64,000 nucleotides of DNA from positions 115,421 to 179,420 of the forward strand of contig NZ_JAHLDL010000006.1 in the NCBI RefSeq assembly GCF_018861315.1, in the 5' to 3' direction. Below the pieces are notes generated by a model. It did not search any database. It had not been told where the DNA came from and saw only the letters and a list, made by a program, of their open reading frames with translations. Below are positions 15,925 to 25,086 of this stretch, piece after piece. Origin of the DNA: Clostridium bowmanii (GTDB lineage: Bacteria; Bacillota; Clostridia; Clostridiales; Clostridiaceae). The position numbers and the translations under genes were made by a program. Numbering within the stretch: the first letter of the stretch is position 1; each line of letters begins with the position of its first letter.

Positions 15925-17076
15925 TTATTTTTTTATAGGAACAACAATTGTAGATTTTTTAAAATCATAAAACATCAGCCAATGACCCATTCCATCATTT
16001 TCATTATTTGAAATCCAAGTTACAAAACCTGTTTTTCCTCCATAAGGCTGTTGAGCTTTAGCTTTGCTTCCAGGTATTCCATAAACAATATACTTCATTT
16101 TTCCATTAGAATCACATTTATATCCTAGCATAAAAGATTTGTAGTTTCTAATATATGGATAGTAACAAATCATAGGATAATATGCAATTGTATATTTATT
16201 ATAATCACTGAAATCATACATATTCTCTAGATTATGAACATGGACTTTGTACCACGTGCACCATTTAATTTCCTTAGAAAAATCATGTACTTCCTCAAAA
16301 TCTTGTGCAACTGATTTAAAGAAATCTCCCATGGCGCCTTTTGGGTATTCACCTTTGTCATTACACTTATCTTCTTTATTTCCTTTGTTTTCTTTGTTTT
16401 CTTTGCTTTCTTTGTTTTCTTTATCTTGTTTCTTATTCTCATTTCTAGTTACATCAGAAACACCTTCAGGAGTTTCTGCTTTAATCTCTTCTTCTAATTT
16501 ATCTGGTATTTTACTGTCTAAAGTATTATTTCTCTGCTCAACATCTACTTCTTCAGTTTTTACTTTAATCAATTCAATACTTTGTTCATATTCATCAAAC
16601 TCATTTATTGAATTCTGGTCTCTTGTTTCTTTGTTTTCCTTATTGAAATCCGCTAACTTATAATTTCTCCATTCATTAGGTTTGTCTGTTGTTGAAAATC
16701 CACTCATTATTGATACCACATTATTATCTAAGAATTTTACAATTGCAGCCCCAATAATTTTTTCAGCAGAAATACCAGTGTCTGCTATATTCTCCATATC
16801 ATATTCATTAGAAATGTCTACCCTGCCATAATCGTCTATGTTCAATTTACCAAGTTTTATAATTTTATTTACATCTTTCTTACCACATATTAAAATCATG
16901 TAATAAGGTTGTTTTTCTTTCCTTAGGTTTTGCAAGTAGTATGAAATCTTACATTTATTGTTTTTCATCTCAAGCTTTGCATATCCAGAAGGAATCTTAT
17001 CAGAGTCTAAAGAATAGCCTTTTTCATCTTCTTGTAATATAATAAAGTACCTACTATAACTTTTTTTAGGTGTCAC
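15925..17076 (-). CDS. Clostridial hypothetical protein with charged repeat linker
   Basis: A 383-residue cytoplasmic-looking protein without signal peptide. An N-terminal domain (about 5-135, YFIILQEDEKGYSL...PSGYAKLE) is joined by a low-complexity acidic and lysine-rich linker to a C-terminal domain (about 250-383) rich in aromatic residues (WCTWYKVHV, YYPMICYYPYIRNYKSFMLGYK, GKTGFVTWISN). The linker contains KENK-type repeats encoded by a purine-rich short tandem repeat near 16375-16440. The family is known from clostridial genomes but its role is not; a spore or stress role cannot be shown here. It is upstream of the 15229 gene and downstream of rsmA. Confidence 0.7.
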   Translation of the reverse strand: MTPKKSYSRYFIILQEDEKGYSLDSDKIPSGYAKLEMKNNKCKISYYLQNLRKEKQPYYMILICGKKDVNKIIKLGKLNIDDYGRVDISNEYDMENIADTGISAEKIIGAAIVKFLDNNVVSIMSGFSTTDKPNEWRNYKLADFNKENKETRDQNSINEFDEYEQSIELIKVKTEEVDVEQRNNTLDSKIPDKLEEEIKAETPEGVSDVTRNENKKQDKENKESKENKENKGNKEDKCNDKGEYPKGAMGDFFKSVAQDFEEVHDFSKEIKWCTWYKVHVHNLENMYDFSDYNKYTIAYYPMICYYPYIRNYKSFMLGYKCDSNGKMKYIVYGIPGSKAKAQQPYGGKTGFVTWISNNENDGMGHWLMFYDFKKSTIVVPIKK

Positions 17077-17153
17077 CTTCTTTTACCTCCATATAAAACT
17101 TATTCATTATACTATATGAAGTATATAATAAAAAGTGAACAACATTTGAAAAT

Positions 17154-17990
17154 TTATTTTACAAGTCCTATTTCATCCGAAAGTGCAGCGAACTCTTTCA
17201 GTGATAAGGTTTCGCCTCTTCTACCGGGATCAATGTTTGCTCTTTCAAAACATTTTAACAGCTCTTCTTTCTCAATTCCTATATCTTTAATGCCATTCCA
17301 CAAGGTTTTCCTTCTCATATTAAAAGATTTCCTTACTATAGCAAAAAATAAGGCCTCATCATTAACCTTAACACTTGGCTCTGCTAATTTATCCAATCTA
17401 ATAACTATAGACTCTACCTTGGGCTCTGGTATAAATGCTGAAGGGGGAACTAATCGCAGGATTTTCGTATCACAATAGTATTGAACTAATATTGAAAAAG
17501 CTCCATAAGCCTTGCAATTTGGCTCAGAATCTATTCTTACCCCAACCTCCTTTTGTATCATTATAGTTAAGGATTTAAAATTATAACCTTTCGTAAGTAA
17601 GTTAACTATAATTGGAGTTGTAAGATAATATGGTAAATTAGCTACTAACTTTACAGATTTCTCTTCTCCCATTAACTCATTAAAATCTACTTTAAGAGCA
17701 TCATTATGAATAAGCTCAAAATTATCAAAATCTTTAAGCTCCTCTTCTAAAATAGGAAAAAGTTTTTCATCTAATTCTATAGCACACACTTTTTTAGCTC
17801 TTTTCAAAAGTGCTCTAGTCAATGTTCCAAAACCTGGTCCTATTTCAATAATAAAATCCTCTTTGTTAACCTCCGCTCCATATACCACGTCATCAAGAAC
17901 AGTATCATCTATTAAAAAATTTTGGCCCAGCCCTTTTTTAAACCTAAATTCATATTTCTTTGCAACCTCACTAATAGTTAAATTTTCCAT
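17154..17990 (-). CDS. rsmA: 16S rRNA (adenine1518/1519-N6)-dimethyltransferase
   Basis: A 278-residue enzyme (KsgA) that dimethylates two adenines in the 3' hairpin of 16S rRNA during 30S maturation. SAM-binding motifs are [20 protein letters not shown] and AIELDEKL; the target-adenine motif is [10 protein letters not shown]. The C-terminal helical domain RKTLWNGI ends normally. The ATG follows AAGGAGAT and overlaps the end of rnmV by 20 bases, so the two are translationally coupled, as in Bacillus. Confidence 0.96.
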   Translation of the reverse strand: MENLTISEVAKKYEFRFKKGLGQNFLIDDTVLDDVVYGAEVNKEDFIIEIGPGFGTLTRALLKRAKKVCAIELDEKLFPILEEELKDFDNFELIHNDALKVDFNELMGEEKSVKLVANLPYYLTTPIIVNLLTKGYNFKSLTIMIQKEVGVRIDSEPNCKAYGAFSILVQYYCDTKILRLVPPSAFIPEPKVESIVIRLDKLAEPSVKVNDEALFFAIVRKSFNMRRKTLWNGIKDIGIEKEELLKCFERANIDPGRRGETLSLKEFAALSDEIGLVK

Positions 17991-18558
17991 AGTTCATCTC
18001 CTTATCTATCTTTTTTAAGGCCTCTATAAATTCTTCCTTCACAATTCCATAGTTGTTTAACCTAGTTATAAATTGTGATGAGTTACCATAGCCTATACCT
18101 AATTCGTTTCCTAGCGCATGGCGCCTTTCCTTTGCTCTGATGTCAGCTGTTAATTTAAAAAATATCATATCTTGCACGTCAAACTCTTTCCTTTTCTCTT
18201 GAACTTCAAATTTTGCAGTGTGTAGGGCTCTTAAAATTGTTTCAGGTGATGCATTTTCAACACCTATGTCTCCATCTTTAGTACCTTCCTTTTGAGATAT
18301 ATATGCATGTTTTACATTCGGTACTCTTTTAGAAATAATTTTTCTAATTTTTTCTCCAGCAAAATCTGGATCAGTAAAGATTATTACTCCTTTTCGTTTT
18401 TGAGCTTCTCTTATTTTATTAATTATTTTCTCGTTAATTCCAAAGCCGCTTACAGAAATAAGTTCAGCATCTACCGCTCTTTTAACTGCGGTAATGTCAT
18501 CTCTTCCTTCAACTACTATTACTTCTTTAATCATATTATCCTTCATATTATCCCTCAT
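17971..18558 (-). CDS. rnmV: Ribonuclease M5
   Basis: This enzyme matures 5S rRNA by cutting both ends of its precursor. The Toprim domain is clear: [19 protein letters not shown] with the catalytic glutamate, SGFGIN, and [13 protein letters not shown] with the DxD metal site. About 195 residues is normal. The beginning is unusual. Three 12-base tandem copies of ATGRRGGATAAY give in-frame ATGs at 18570, 18558, 18546 and 18534, and the last three each have an SD-like GGAGG, AGGG or AAGG. The second ATG, after GGAGG, is chosen. It overlaps rsmA downstream. Confidence 0.94.
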   Translation of the reverse strand: MRDNMKDNMIKEVIVVEGRDDITAVKRAVDAELISVSGFGINEKIINKIREAQKRKGVIIFTDPDFAGEKIRKIISKRVPNVKHAYISQKEGTKDGDIGVENASPETILRALHTAKFEVQEKRKEFDVQDMIFFKLTADIRAKERRHALGNELGIGYGNSSQFITRLNNYGIVKEEFIEALKKIDKEMNYGKFNY

Positions 18559-18707
18559 GTTATCCTCCATACTATTTATCTAAGGCATTCCTTATTATTA
18601 TTTCATCATAAAAAAAATATATCCTTAAGTATTTCTTTTTATTATTGTATCTATAATATCATTTTAATTATTAATAGTGAACACTATTTATAGTGAATTA
18701 TAAAGCA

Positions 18708-18731
18708 AAAAAAAGGAGCTTATGCTCCTAT
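18708..18731 (-). terminator. Terminator after the YabE-like gene
   Basis: AGGAGCATAAGCTCCT is followed on the minus strand by a run of eight T. It overlaps the last codons of the gene. Confidence 0.8.
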
Positions 18732-19768
18732 TTTAAAATATAAATATCTACATTTCTAGATCCCCAATCCCACATTTCATCACTGGAATCAAAATAAAGA
18801 TCTATTATTTTACCCTTTATAGCTCCGCCTATATCTTCTGCAACGGCATATCCATATCCATCTACCCAAAGTTTCGTTCCTAGTGGAATAACTCTAGGGT
18901 CCACGGCTATAGTACTATATCCATCAGGGTTTCTTTTTGCCATCACTCCAGTGGAAGTCATACCTAAGTAAGGATCGTCAGGGCCTTTATCAGTACAATT
19001 ATAATCAGCAGTATATGCTGTTGCCCTAACCTTAAGCTTCTTAGTATATCGAACGTCGCCTCCACGTGATGGTGAGTATACCCCTACAGTACCTAGGGCA
19101 ACTATTTGTTTAACTGGCTGTGATTTAAGTTTTTCACTAACTAAATTTCTAGATACCTCTTTGCCATTTTCATAGACAACAGATGAGGTAATAACCTTCT
19201 GACCTGCTTTTCCCTTTTGAATGACTTTTTTTACACCTTTGTCGAGTTCATTACTGTTCTTAAATTCAGTTGCATAGTTAATCGCTTTAGTTTCTTGAAG
19301 AATATCAGTGTTTACTCTTGTTATTTGTACTTGCAACCCTGATTTTAGCGATTCACTTTTTAATGGGGTAATTTTGTCTTCAGCCTTTAATACAATTTTT
19401 TCTGCTTTTAGCATATCTGCTACTGTATTTTCAGCAGTTTGAATATTTAATTCTTTCCCATCAACTTTCACTTTAACATTTACAGCTTTTTTTATATATA
19501 TTTTGTCTCCGTCTTTTACTTCACTGTCTAAACTAACTGTTATTTGGTCTTTTGTCCCTAGCGCTATATTATTTGTTTTTAGTATTTGGTTAACATTACT
19601 TTTCAAAGTTATAACTTGTATAGATTTACCATCAACAATAACAGATATAACTTTTTTCATGTTAAATATAGTCACCGTAATGCAGGTTAATAATAACATT
19701 ACCACAAAAACTGTCTTGGGACCATTTGAAAAATAGTTCTTCAGATTATTTTTCGCATTTTTCATCAT
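18728..19768 (-). CDS. yabE: YabE-like cell wall protein with DUF348, G5 and 3D domains
   Basis: A 346-residue exported protein. A membrane segment or signal (about 18-37) is followed by two DUF348 repeats (about 40-150), a G5 domain (about 150-225) and a C-terminal 3D domain. The 3D aspartates are seen in GMTSTGVMAKR, IAVDPRVIPLG, YAVAEDIGGAIKG and KIIDLYF; this domain forms the double-psi barrel of resuscitation-promoting and MltA-like lytic enzymes. It is probably a peptidoglycan lytic transglycosylase. It sits between tatD and rnmV exactly as yabE does in B. subtilis. A good promoter precedes it. Confidence 0.88.
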   Translation of the reverse strand: MMKNAKNNLKNYFSNGPKTVFVVMLLLTCITVTIFNMKKVISVIVDGKSIQVITLKSNVNQILKTNNIALGTKDQITVSLDSEVKDGDKIYIKKAVNVKVKVDGKELNIQTAENTVADMLKAEKIVLKAEDKITPLKSESLKSGLQVQITRVNTDILQETKAINYATEFKNSNELDKGVKKVIQKGKAGQKVITSSVVYENGKEVSRNLVSEKLKSQPVKQIVALGTVGVYSPSRGGDVRYTKKLKVRATAYTADYNCTDKGPDDPYLGMTSTGVMAKRNPDGYSTIAVDPRVIPLGTKLWVDGYGYAVAEDIGGAIKGKIIDLYFDSSDEMWDWGSRNVDIYILK

Positions 19769-19802
19769 AGAGATTCCCTCCCTTAGTCAAGAGTACTTGG
19801 GT

Positions 19803-19831
19803 ATTATACCTTGAAGCAAGAAATAAGTCAA
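19803..19831 (-). promoter_or_regulatory. Promoter of the YabE-like gene
   Basis: TTGACT and TATAAT are separated by 17 bases, 35 bases before the start codon; AAGGGAGGG is the ribosome binding site. Confidence 0.8.
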
Positions 19832-20050
19832 ATTTTAAGCCCACAACTCTCAGTTTTGACTGTTAATGCATCATTGTGCATACAATTATAATATAAAATT
19901 ATAATTACAAAATAGAACAACAAATCCAGTCTTTCAGGGTAAATCAGTAAAAATAGTATTTACCAATAAAATTATATGTACCTCCTTCAATTTTAATTAC
20001 AAATATTTTATGTATTTTTTTATATAATTTTTATTTCTAACCATTTTACG

Positions 20051-20818
20051 CTATTTATGTATTTTAAGCAATTGTTTTATATTATTTGTTGTTGCAACTT
20101 CAATTTCCTCTATGGTTTTTTCTTTAATTTCTGATATTCTTTCTATTATGTACTTAATATAATCAGATTGATTTCTTTTTCCTCTATGTGGCGAAGGCGC
20201 CATGTACGGACAATCCGTTTCTACAAGTATCCTATCCATTGGTACAACTCTTGCAACCTCTGCTATTTTTTTTGCATTTTTAAAGGTTATAACTCCAGTA
20301 AACCCAATGTAATAACCCAGTTTTAAACACTCTTGTGCAAATTCAACACTTCCCGAGAAGCAGTGAATGGTACCTATTACCCCTGGAAACTGCTTTAATA
20401 TATCTAAAGTGTCCTTATGAGCATCCCTATCATGGATAACCACTGGTAATTTAAGTTCCCTTGCCAGCTCCATTTGAAGTTTAAATGATGCCTTCTGAAT
20501 TTCTCTAGCGGGGTTTTCCTCATAATAATAATCTAATCCTATTTCTCCTATAGCTCTAACTTTTGAATTCTGAGCTAAATTTCTAAGTTCTTCAATAATT
20601 TCTTCATTAACCATATCTGCATATTCAGGATGTATTCCTACTGCGGAGTATATAAAATCATATTTACTAGATAATTTTACTGACATTCTTGCACCCTCCA
20701 GCGATGCGCCGCAGTTTAAAATGCCTATTACACCACTGTCCTTTAACCCCTGTATTACGTCTTCTCTATCTTCATTAAATGCTTCATCATCATAATGTGC
20801 ATGCGAATCAAATATCAT
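20051..20818 (-). CDS. tatD: TatD-family metal-dependent DNase
   Basis: A 255-residue hydrolase of the amidohydrolase TIM-barrel family. Metal ligands are seen in FDSHAHYDD (HxH), GEIGLDYYY, VVIHDRDAH, GTIHCFSG and LVETDCPYM. TatD proteins have 3'-5' exonuclease activity on DNA, and many act in DNA repair. The ATG at 20818 follows AGGTG; an in-frame GTG nine bases upstream has no site. That ribosome binding site lies inside the 3' arm of a 12-base stem. Confidence 0.93.
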   Translation of the reverse strand: MIFDSHAHYDDEAFNEDREDVIQGLKDSGVIGILNCGASLEGARMSVKLSSKYDFIYSAVGIHPEYADMVNEEIIEELRNLAQNSKVRAIGEIGLDYYYEENPAREIQKASFKLQMELARELKLPVVIHDRDAHKDTLDILKQFPGVIGTIHCFSGSVEFAQECLKLGYYIGFTGVITFKNAKKIAEVARVVPMDRILVETDCPYMAPSPHRGKRNQSDYIKYIIERISEIKEKTIEEIEVATTNNIKQLLKIHK

Positions 20819-20825
20819 AATAAAC

Positions 20826-20869
20826 ACCTGTAATTAACCACCCCTAGTTCCAGAGGTTTAATTACAGGT
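20826..20869 (-). promoter_or_regulatory. Hairpin enclosing the tatD ribosome binding site
   Basis: Bases 20858-20869 (ACCTGTAATTAA on the minus strand) pair perfectly with 20826-20837 (TTAATTACAGGT). The AGGTG used as tatD ribosome binding site begins in the second arm and would be hidden by the stem. There is no T run, so it is not a simple terminator of the upstream gene. Confidence 0.5.
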
Positions 20870-20915
20870 TTCACCTTCCTTTCATTGTGCAATATAATTA
20901 CCTTGTTAAATACCT

Positions 20916-22433
20916 TTAAAGTGAACCTAATATAGGAGATAACAATCCCATGATTGCGCCGAGTAGTGCTCCTAGCCAGGTTATTGCATTTAGCTCTTTA
21001 CTCGCAATCTCTAATATAATTTTTTCTGCAAAAGCTACATCAAATTCATTGATTTTATCTTCGACTATTTTAGCTACATCTAATATTTCAATTACATCTG
21101 CAGCCTTATTTTCTATAAATTTATTGTATAATTCTTTAACTACTTTAGAAATAGATTGAGATACTTTATCAGTGTCCCCAACAAATATGAATTTCATCTC
21201 CATGTGTAACAATCTATTAATCATTACAGATACTATTTCTGTTGTTTTTATTTTAACTGAACTACTTTGATTCAATGCTTCTATTCGTCCCTTTAAAACT
21301 TTTTCTATTTCATTTTCATAGTCTATTCCTGTTGTTTCTAAAAGCTCTTGAATAGATGCATAGTTATTAACCTTGCCTTCAATCTTTTCAAAAATGCTCT
21401 TAATAAGTTTCTCATCTACAATTTTTGTTGTAAATAAATTAATTAGAGGCTTTATCCCATCATTAATTCCATCAATAGAAATTTCAGAAAACACACTAGA
21501 TATTGAGTTTTGTAAAAGTTTGTCTATTGTATCATTAATAATTGAAGCAATATCATTATGGTTTTTATCATCATCTAAGAATTCATTTAGACCAGTTACA
21601 ACTTTTTCATAAACACTGTCTGCATTCATAAACATTGCTATCATTGGGGTTATTTTAGTTGATATTACCTCACCTACAATTTGCCTCAATTTCTGCCTGT
21701 TTTTTTCTTCTTTCATTATTTTTTTTATTTCCAAGGCAATATCATGCCTTTTACCATAAATATATACCTTTAAATTGTTTGTTATGACTTTAGGTATAAT
21801 TTCCTCGAAATTCTTATCCAAATCCTTTAGGGCACTAACCTTTTCTTCTAATATTTTTTCAATTTCCCCATAAAAATTCTCTGTATCCTTATATTCAATT
21901 GCCGCATTTAGCACTTTGCTTTTTACTGAATTATATAATTTACTTTCATAAATGGCTTGTGGTTTCGCCTTTAATTCTAACATTATTTGTGCTGTTGCAT
22001 ATTTAGCAATCCCTTTTTTAACCTCATCTTCATTTATATAATCTATAAGTAATTTTGAAAGATTATTGTTAGTACTCTTAATAAAATCAGAATATTCATG
22101 GCCTAGTACTGATTTCATCTCTTTTTCGACTGTAACCTGACTATTTTCTATAGATCCTATTTTACCTTTCACCCATAAGTCCAATTGATCATTCATATTT
22201 TCACTACATAATGACTTCATAATTGTTTCCTTTGTCAAAAGATGCTGCCCTATACTCTCGCCTACACTTTTAGAAATCCTGAACTTTTCCTTTGGTATAA
22301 GCCCTGGAGTAAATGGCACTTTAAATTTACCGATTCTAATCTCATGATGTGGTCTAAATAACATTTTTATAGCTAACCAATTTGTTATGAACCCGATAAT
22401 AGCTCCAATTAAGGATCCTATGAAAAATTTCAT
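20916..22433 (-). CDS. DUF445 family membrane protein
   Basis: A 505-residue protein of the DUF445/YheB family. The N-terminus MKFFIGSLIGAIIGFITNWLAIKMLFRPH is a membrane segment followed by the conserved KMLFRP and FTPGLIPK motifs. The long middle is helical and charged, and the C-terminus ITWLGALLGAIMGLLSPILG is a second membrane hairpin. The start is the ATG after AAGGGGGA; a longer reading runs into repeat DNA. The role is unknown; in Bacillus a relative (YheB/YlxX type) is linked to spores. It is inserted here between metG and tatD, which are adjacent in Bacillus. Confidence 0.85.
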   Translation of the reverse strand: MKFFIGSLIGAIIGFITNWLAIKMLFRPHHEIRIGKFKVPFTPGLIPKEKFRISKSVGESIGQHLLTKETIMKSLCSENMNDQLDLWVKGKIGSIENSQVTVEKEMKSVLGHEYSDFIKSTNNNLSKLLIDYINEDEVKKGIAKYATAQIMLELKAKPQAIYESKLYNSVKSKVLNAAIEYKDTENFYGEIEKILEEKVSALKDLDKNFEEIIPKVITNNLKVYIYGKRHDIALEIKKIMKEEKNRQKLRQIVGEVISTKITPMIAMFMNADSVYEKVVTGLNEFLDDDKNHNDIASIINDTIDKLLQNSISSVFSEISIDGINDGIKPLINLFTTKIVDEKLIKSIFEKIEGKVNNYASIQELLETTGIDYENEIEKVLKGRIEALNQSSSVKIKTTEIVSVMINRLLHMEMKFIFVGDTDKVSQSISKVVKELYNKFIENKAADVIEILDVAKIVEDKINEFDVAFAEKIILEIASKELNAITWLGALLGAIMGLLSPILGSL

Positions 22434-22450
22434 ATTATTTTCCCCCTTGT

Positions 22451-22538
22451 AGTTCTCTGGAGTACGAAACAATTATTAATTGTTTCGCCCCTTGCTGTTT
22501 CTCTGGAGTACAAAACAATTCTCAATTGTTTTGACCCT
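22451..22538. repeat. Two tandem copies of a short palindromic repeat
   Basis: Copies 22451-22492 and 22497-22538 share TTCTCTGGAGTA followed by an inverted repeat of AACAATT and AATTGTT and a pyrimidine tail (CCCCT/ACCCT). A degenerate third copy follows near 22550. A related copy lies at 27484-27525. All have the same orientation relative to the gene that starts just beyond them. Confidence 0.65.
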
Positions 22539-22677
22539 ATAATTTTCTGTAGTATTTGCAACATCTAATTATAAATCTATAGTTGTTAAAATTCAATAGA
22601 CTATGATGTTTTGAGCATATAAGATTTAAATACAAAAGCATGAAGTCTATTTTGCTAGCACTTCATGCTTTGTTAAA

Positions 22678-24618
22678 TTACCTCACTATACTTCCTGTGG
22701 GCAATTCTCCTGGTATAGATACTGCAAATAGCTTGCTATCGTCCTGCGACGCAGCAGCAATTATCATACCTTGTGATAATTCGCCCCTTAGCATAACAGG
22801 CTTTAGATTAGCTACTAGGACTACATATTTTCCAATTAGATCTTCTGGTTTATAATTCTGGGCTATTCCTGAAACTACTTGCCTTATTTCTCCTCCTAAA
22901 TCTACTTTTAGCTTAAGAAGTTTTTTAGATTTCTTCATTGGCACGCATTCTAATACTTTAACAACTCTCATATCTATTTTTTCAAAATCTTCTATTGTTA
23001 TTTCTTCTTTTACTTTCTCCATAGTAGGTTTTTGTATTGCTTTTTGATTCTCTTCTACAATTTTATTAAGCTCTTCTATTTTAGCTTCCACATCTATTCT
23101 TGGGAACATTACTTCGCCCTTATTAACTTTTGTTCCTGCACTTGTTCCATCAAATGATGCCAAACTGTCCCAAGTGGTTGCTTCTACATTTAGCTGAGCA
23201 TTTATTTTACCACTAGTAGTTGGTAAAAAGGCTGATAACAACACTGATATTATTCTTAAGGATTCTGCTAAATTATACAATACTGTACCTAGTCTTCCCT
23301 TTTGAGTTTCATCTTTTCCAAGTATCCATGGCGAGGTTTCATCTACATACTTGTTAGTCCGCCTAATAAGTTCCCAAACATAATCCAATGCTTCAGGAAT
23401 TTTAAGTTCATCTATGGCTTTTTCTACCTTACCTGGTGCTGCAAGTGCCATTTCTATAAGCTCGTTATCAACATCTGCTATATCTTTAGGCGCTGGAATA
23501 ACTCCATCAAAATATTTTTCTATCATCGTTACAGTTCTTGATAATAAGTTTCCTAAATCGTTAGCTAAATCCGAATTTGTTTTCTTTATGAATATTTCAT
23601 TAGTAAATATTCCATCAGACCCAAATGGTATTTCATGAAGTAGATAGTACCTTACAGCATCCACTCCAAAATGATTAACTAATATCACCGGATCTACTAC
23701 ATTTCCTTTAGATTTTGACATTTTTACTCCGCCATCGAAAAGAAGCCAGCCGTGACCAAATACCTGCTTTGGAAGAGGAAGTCCTAATGCCATTAACATA
23801 ATAGGCCAATAGATTGTATGAAATCTTAGTATATCTTTACCTATTAAGTGTACATCCGCTGGCCAGTATTTTTTAAAAATGGAAGTATCTTCTCCATTAT
23901 ATCCAAGAGCCGTTATATAGTTAGACAGTGCATCCACCCATACATATATAACGTGGCCTGGATCAAATTCTACTGGTATTCCCCAGTTAAAAGTTGTTCT
24001 TGAGACACATAAATCTTGAAGACCTGGCTTTAAGAAGTTATTTATCATTTCATTTTTTCTTGATTCTGGTTGAATAAATTCCGGATGATCTTCAATATAT
24101 CCTATAAGTCTATCTGCATATTTTGACATTTTGAAGAAATATGCCTCTTCCTTTGCTTTCTCTACAGGTCTTCCACAATCAGGACATTTTCCATCTACCG
24201 CCTGAGTTTCTGTCCAGAAAGATTCACAAGGGGTACAATACCACCCTTCATAAGAACCTTTGTATATATCACCTTGGTCATATAACTGCTTAAATAGTTT
24301 TTGAACTGCCTTTTTATGATAATCATCAGTAGTTCTTATAAACTTGTCATAACTTATGTCCATCATATTCCATAAATCTTGTATGCCCGCTACTATTTCA
24401 TCTACATATGCTTTTGGAGTGACACCTTTTTCCTGCGCTATTCTTTGAATCTTTTGACCATGCTCATCTGTTCCAGCTAAGAACATTACATCATAGCCTG
24501 TAAGCCTCTTAAATCTAGCAATTGCATCCGCTGATACTGTCGTATAAGTATTACCGATGTGTAAATTTGCTGATGGATAATAAATTGGTGTAGTAATGTA
24601 ATAAGTTTTTTTAGTCAT
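22678..24618 (-). CDS. metG: Methionyl-tRNA synthetase
   Basis: A 646-residue class I synthetase that charges tRNA-Met. The signature near residue 20 reads LHIGN rather than HIGH, and KMSKSKGN is the second signature. Zinc knuckles are CTPCESFW and CPDCGRP. The anticodon-binding helical domain and a C-terminal EMAP/Trbp111-like tRNA-binding domain (FEKIDMRVVKVLECV to the end) are complete. The ATG follows TAGGAGAAC. A T-box leader with a methionine specifier controls it. Confidence 0.96.
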   Translation of the reverse strand: MTKKTYYITTPIYYPSANLHIGNTYTTVSADAIARFKRLTGYDVMFLAGTDEHGQKIQRIAQEKGVTPKAYVDEIVAGIQDLWNMMDISYDKFIRTTDDYHKKAVQKLFKQLYDQGDIYKGSYEGWYCTPCESFWTETQAVDGKCPDCGRPVEKAKEEAYFFKMSKYADRLIGYIEDHPEFIQPESRKNEMINNFLKPGLQDLCVSRTTFNWGIPVEFDPGHVIYVWVDALSNYITALGYNGEDTSIFKKYWPADVHLIGKDILRFHTIYWPIMLMALGLPLPKQVFGHGWLLFDGGVKMSKSKGNVVDPVILVNHFGVDAVRYYLLHEIPFGSDGIFTNEIFIKKTNSDLANDLGNLLSRTVTMIEKYFDGVIPAPKDIADVDNELIEMALAAPGKVEKAIDELKIPEALDYVWELIRRTNKYVDETSPWILGKDETQKGRLGTVLYNLAESLRIISVLLSAFLPTTSGKINAQLNVEATTWDSLASFDGTSAGTKVNKGEVMFPRIDVEAKIEELNKIVEENQKAIQKPTMEKVKEEITIEDFEKIDMRVVKVLECVPMKKSKKLLKLKVDLGGEIRQVVSGIAQNYKPEDLIGKYVVLVANLKPVMLRGELSQGMIIAAASQDDSKLFAVSIPGELPTGSIVR

Positions 24619-24737
24619 AGTTCTCCTACCTCTCTTACTTATAATTATTTATAATTGTTAATTTTAAATACATGAAAATAAATACAATATATTACTTTCC
24701 AATAATAATCCCCAAAACTTAGAGCTTTCTAGGGAAT

Positions 24738-25005
24738 ACAAAAAAGTCTCTAAACAGAAAAAAATTCTGTTTAGAGACGTATTAACGTTTTACCACTCTA
24801 ATTCATCTTTACATCACTATAAAGACCTCCATGGGTGACTATCATCACCTGTCAATATAACGGTTGCTACCGTATTATCCTAGTAATTAAATTCAGATAA
24901 TCTGCTTAGAGACCATATTCATAAGTCGCCATGCTACTGATTTTCACCTATCTCAGCTCGCTTTTAACATTTAGGCTCATTACTCTTCTCATCATCGCAT
25001 TTGTT
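24738..25005 (-). promoter_or_regulatory. T-box riboswitch of metG (methionine)
   Basis: The minus strand shows the start GATGATGAGAAGAGTAAT, the stem I core AGCGAGCTGAGATAGGTG, the specifier region AGTAGCATGGCGA with an ATG codon, and the T-box sequence TTAGAGTGGTAAAACG (near 24787-24802). The terminator is GTCTCTAAACAGA paired with TCTGTTTAGAGAC followed by T6 (24740-24778). Uncharged tRNA-Met is expected to stabilise the antiterminator and allow metG transcription. The assignment rests on motif order and the ATG specifier. Confidence 0.88.
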
Positions 25006-25013
25006 TAATAATA

Positions 25014-25042
25014 AGTATATTGCAATTAAAGTACTCTGTCAA
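25014..25042 (-). promoter_or_regulatory. Promoter of the metG T-box leader
   Basis: TTGACA (25037-25042) and TATACT (25014-25019) are separated by 17 bases, immediately before the T-box leader. Confidence 0.85.
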
Positions 25043-25086
25043 TATTTTTTCCTAAACTTCTAAAATTATACTTAGAAAATCAATTT

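Noticed and set aside
16247..16663. Plus-strand 138-codon frame over the charged linker of the 15925 gene
   Set aside because: It is a low-complexity shadow of the repeat-coding minus strand.
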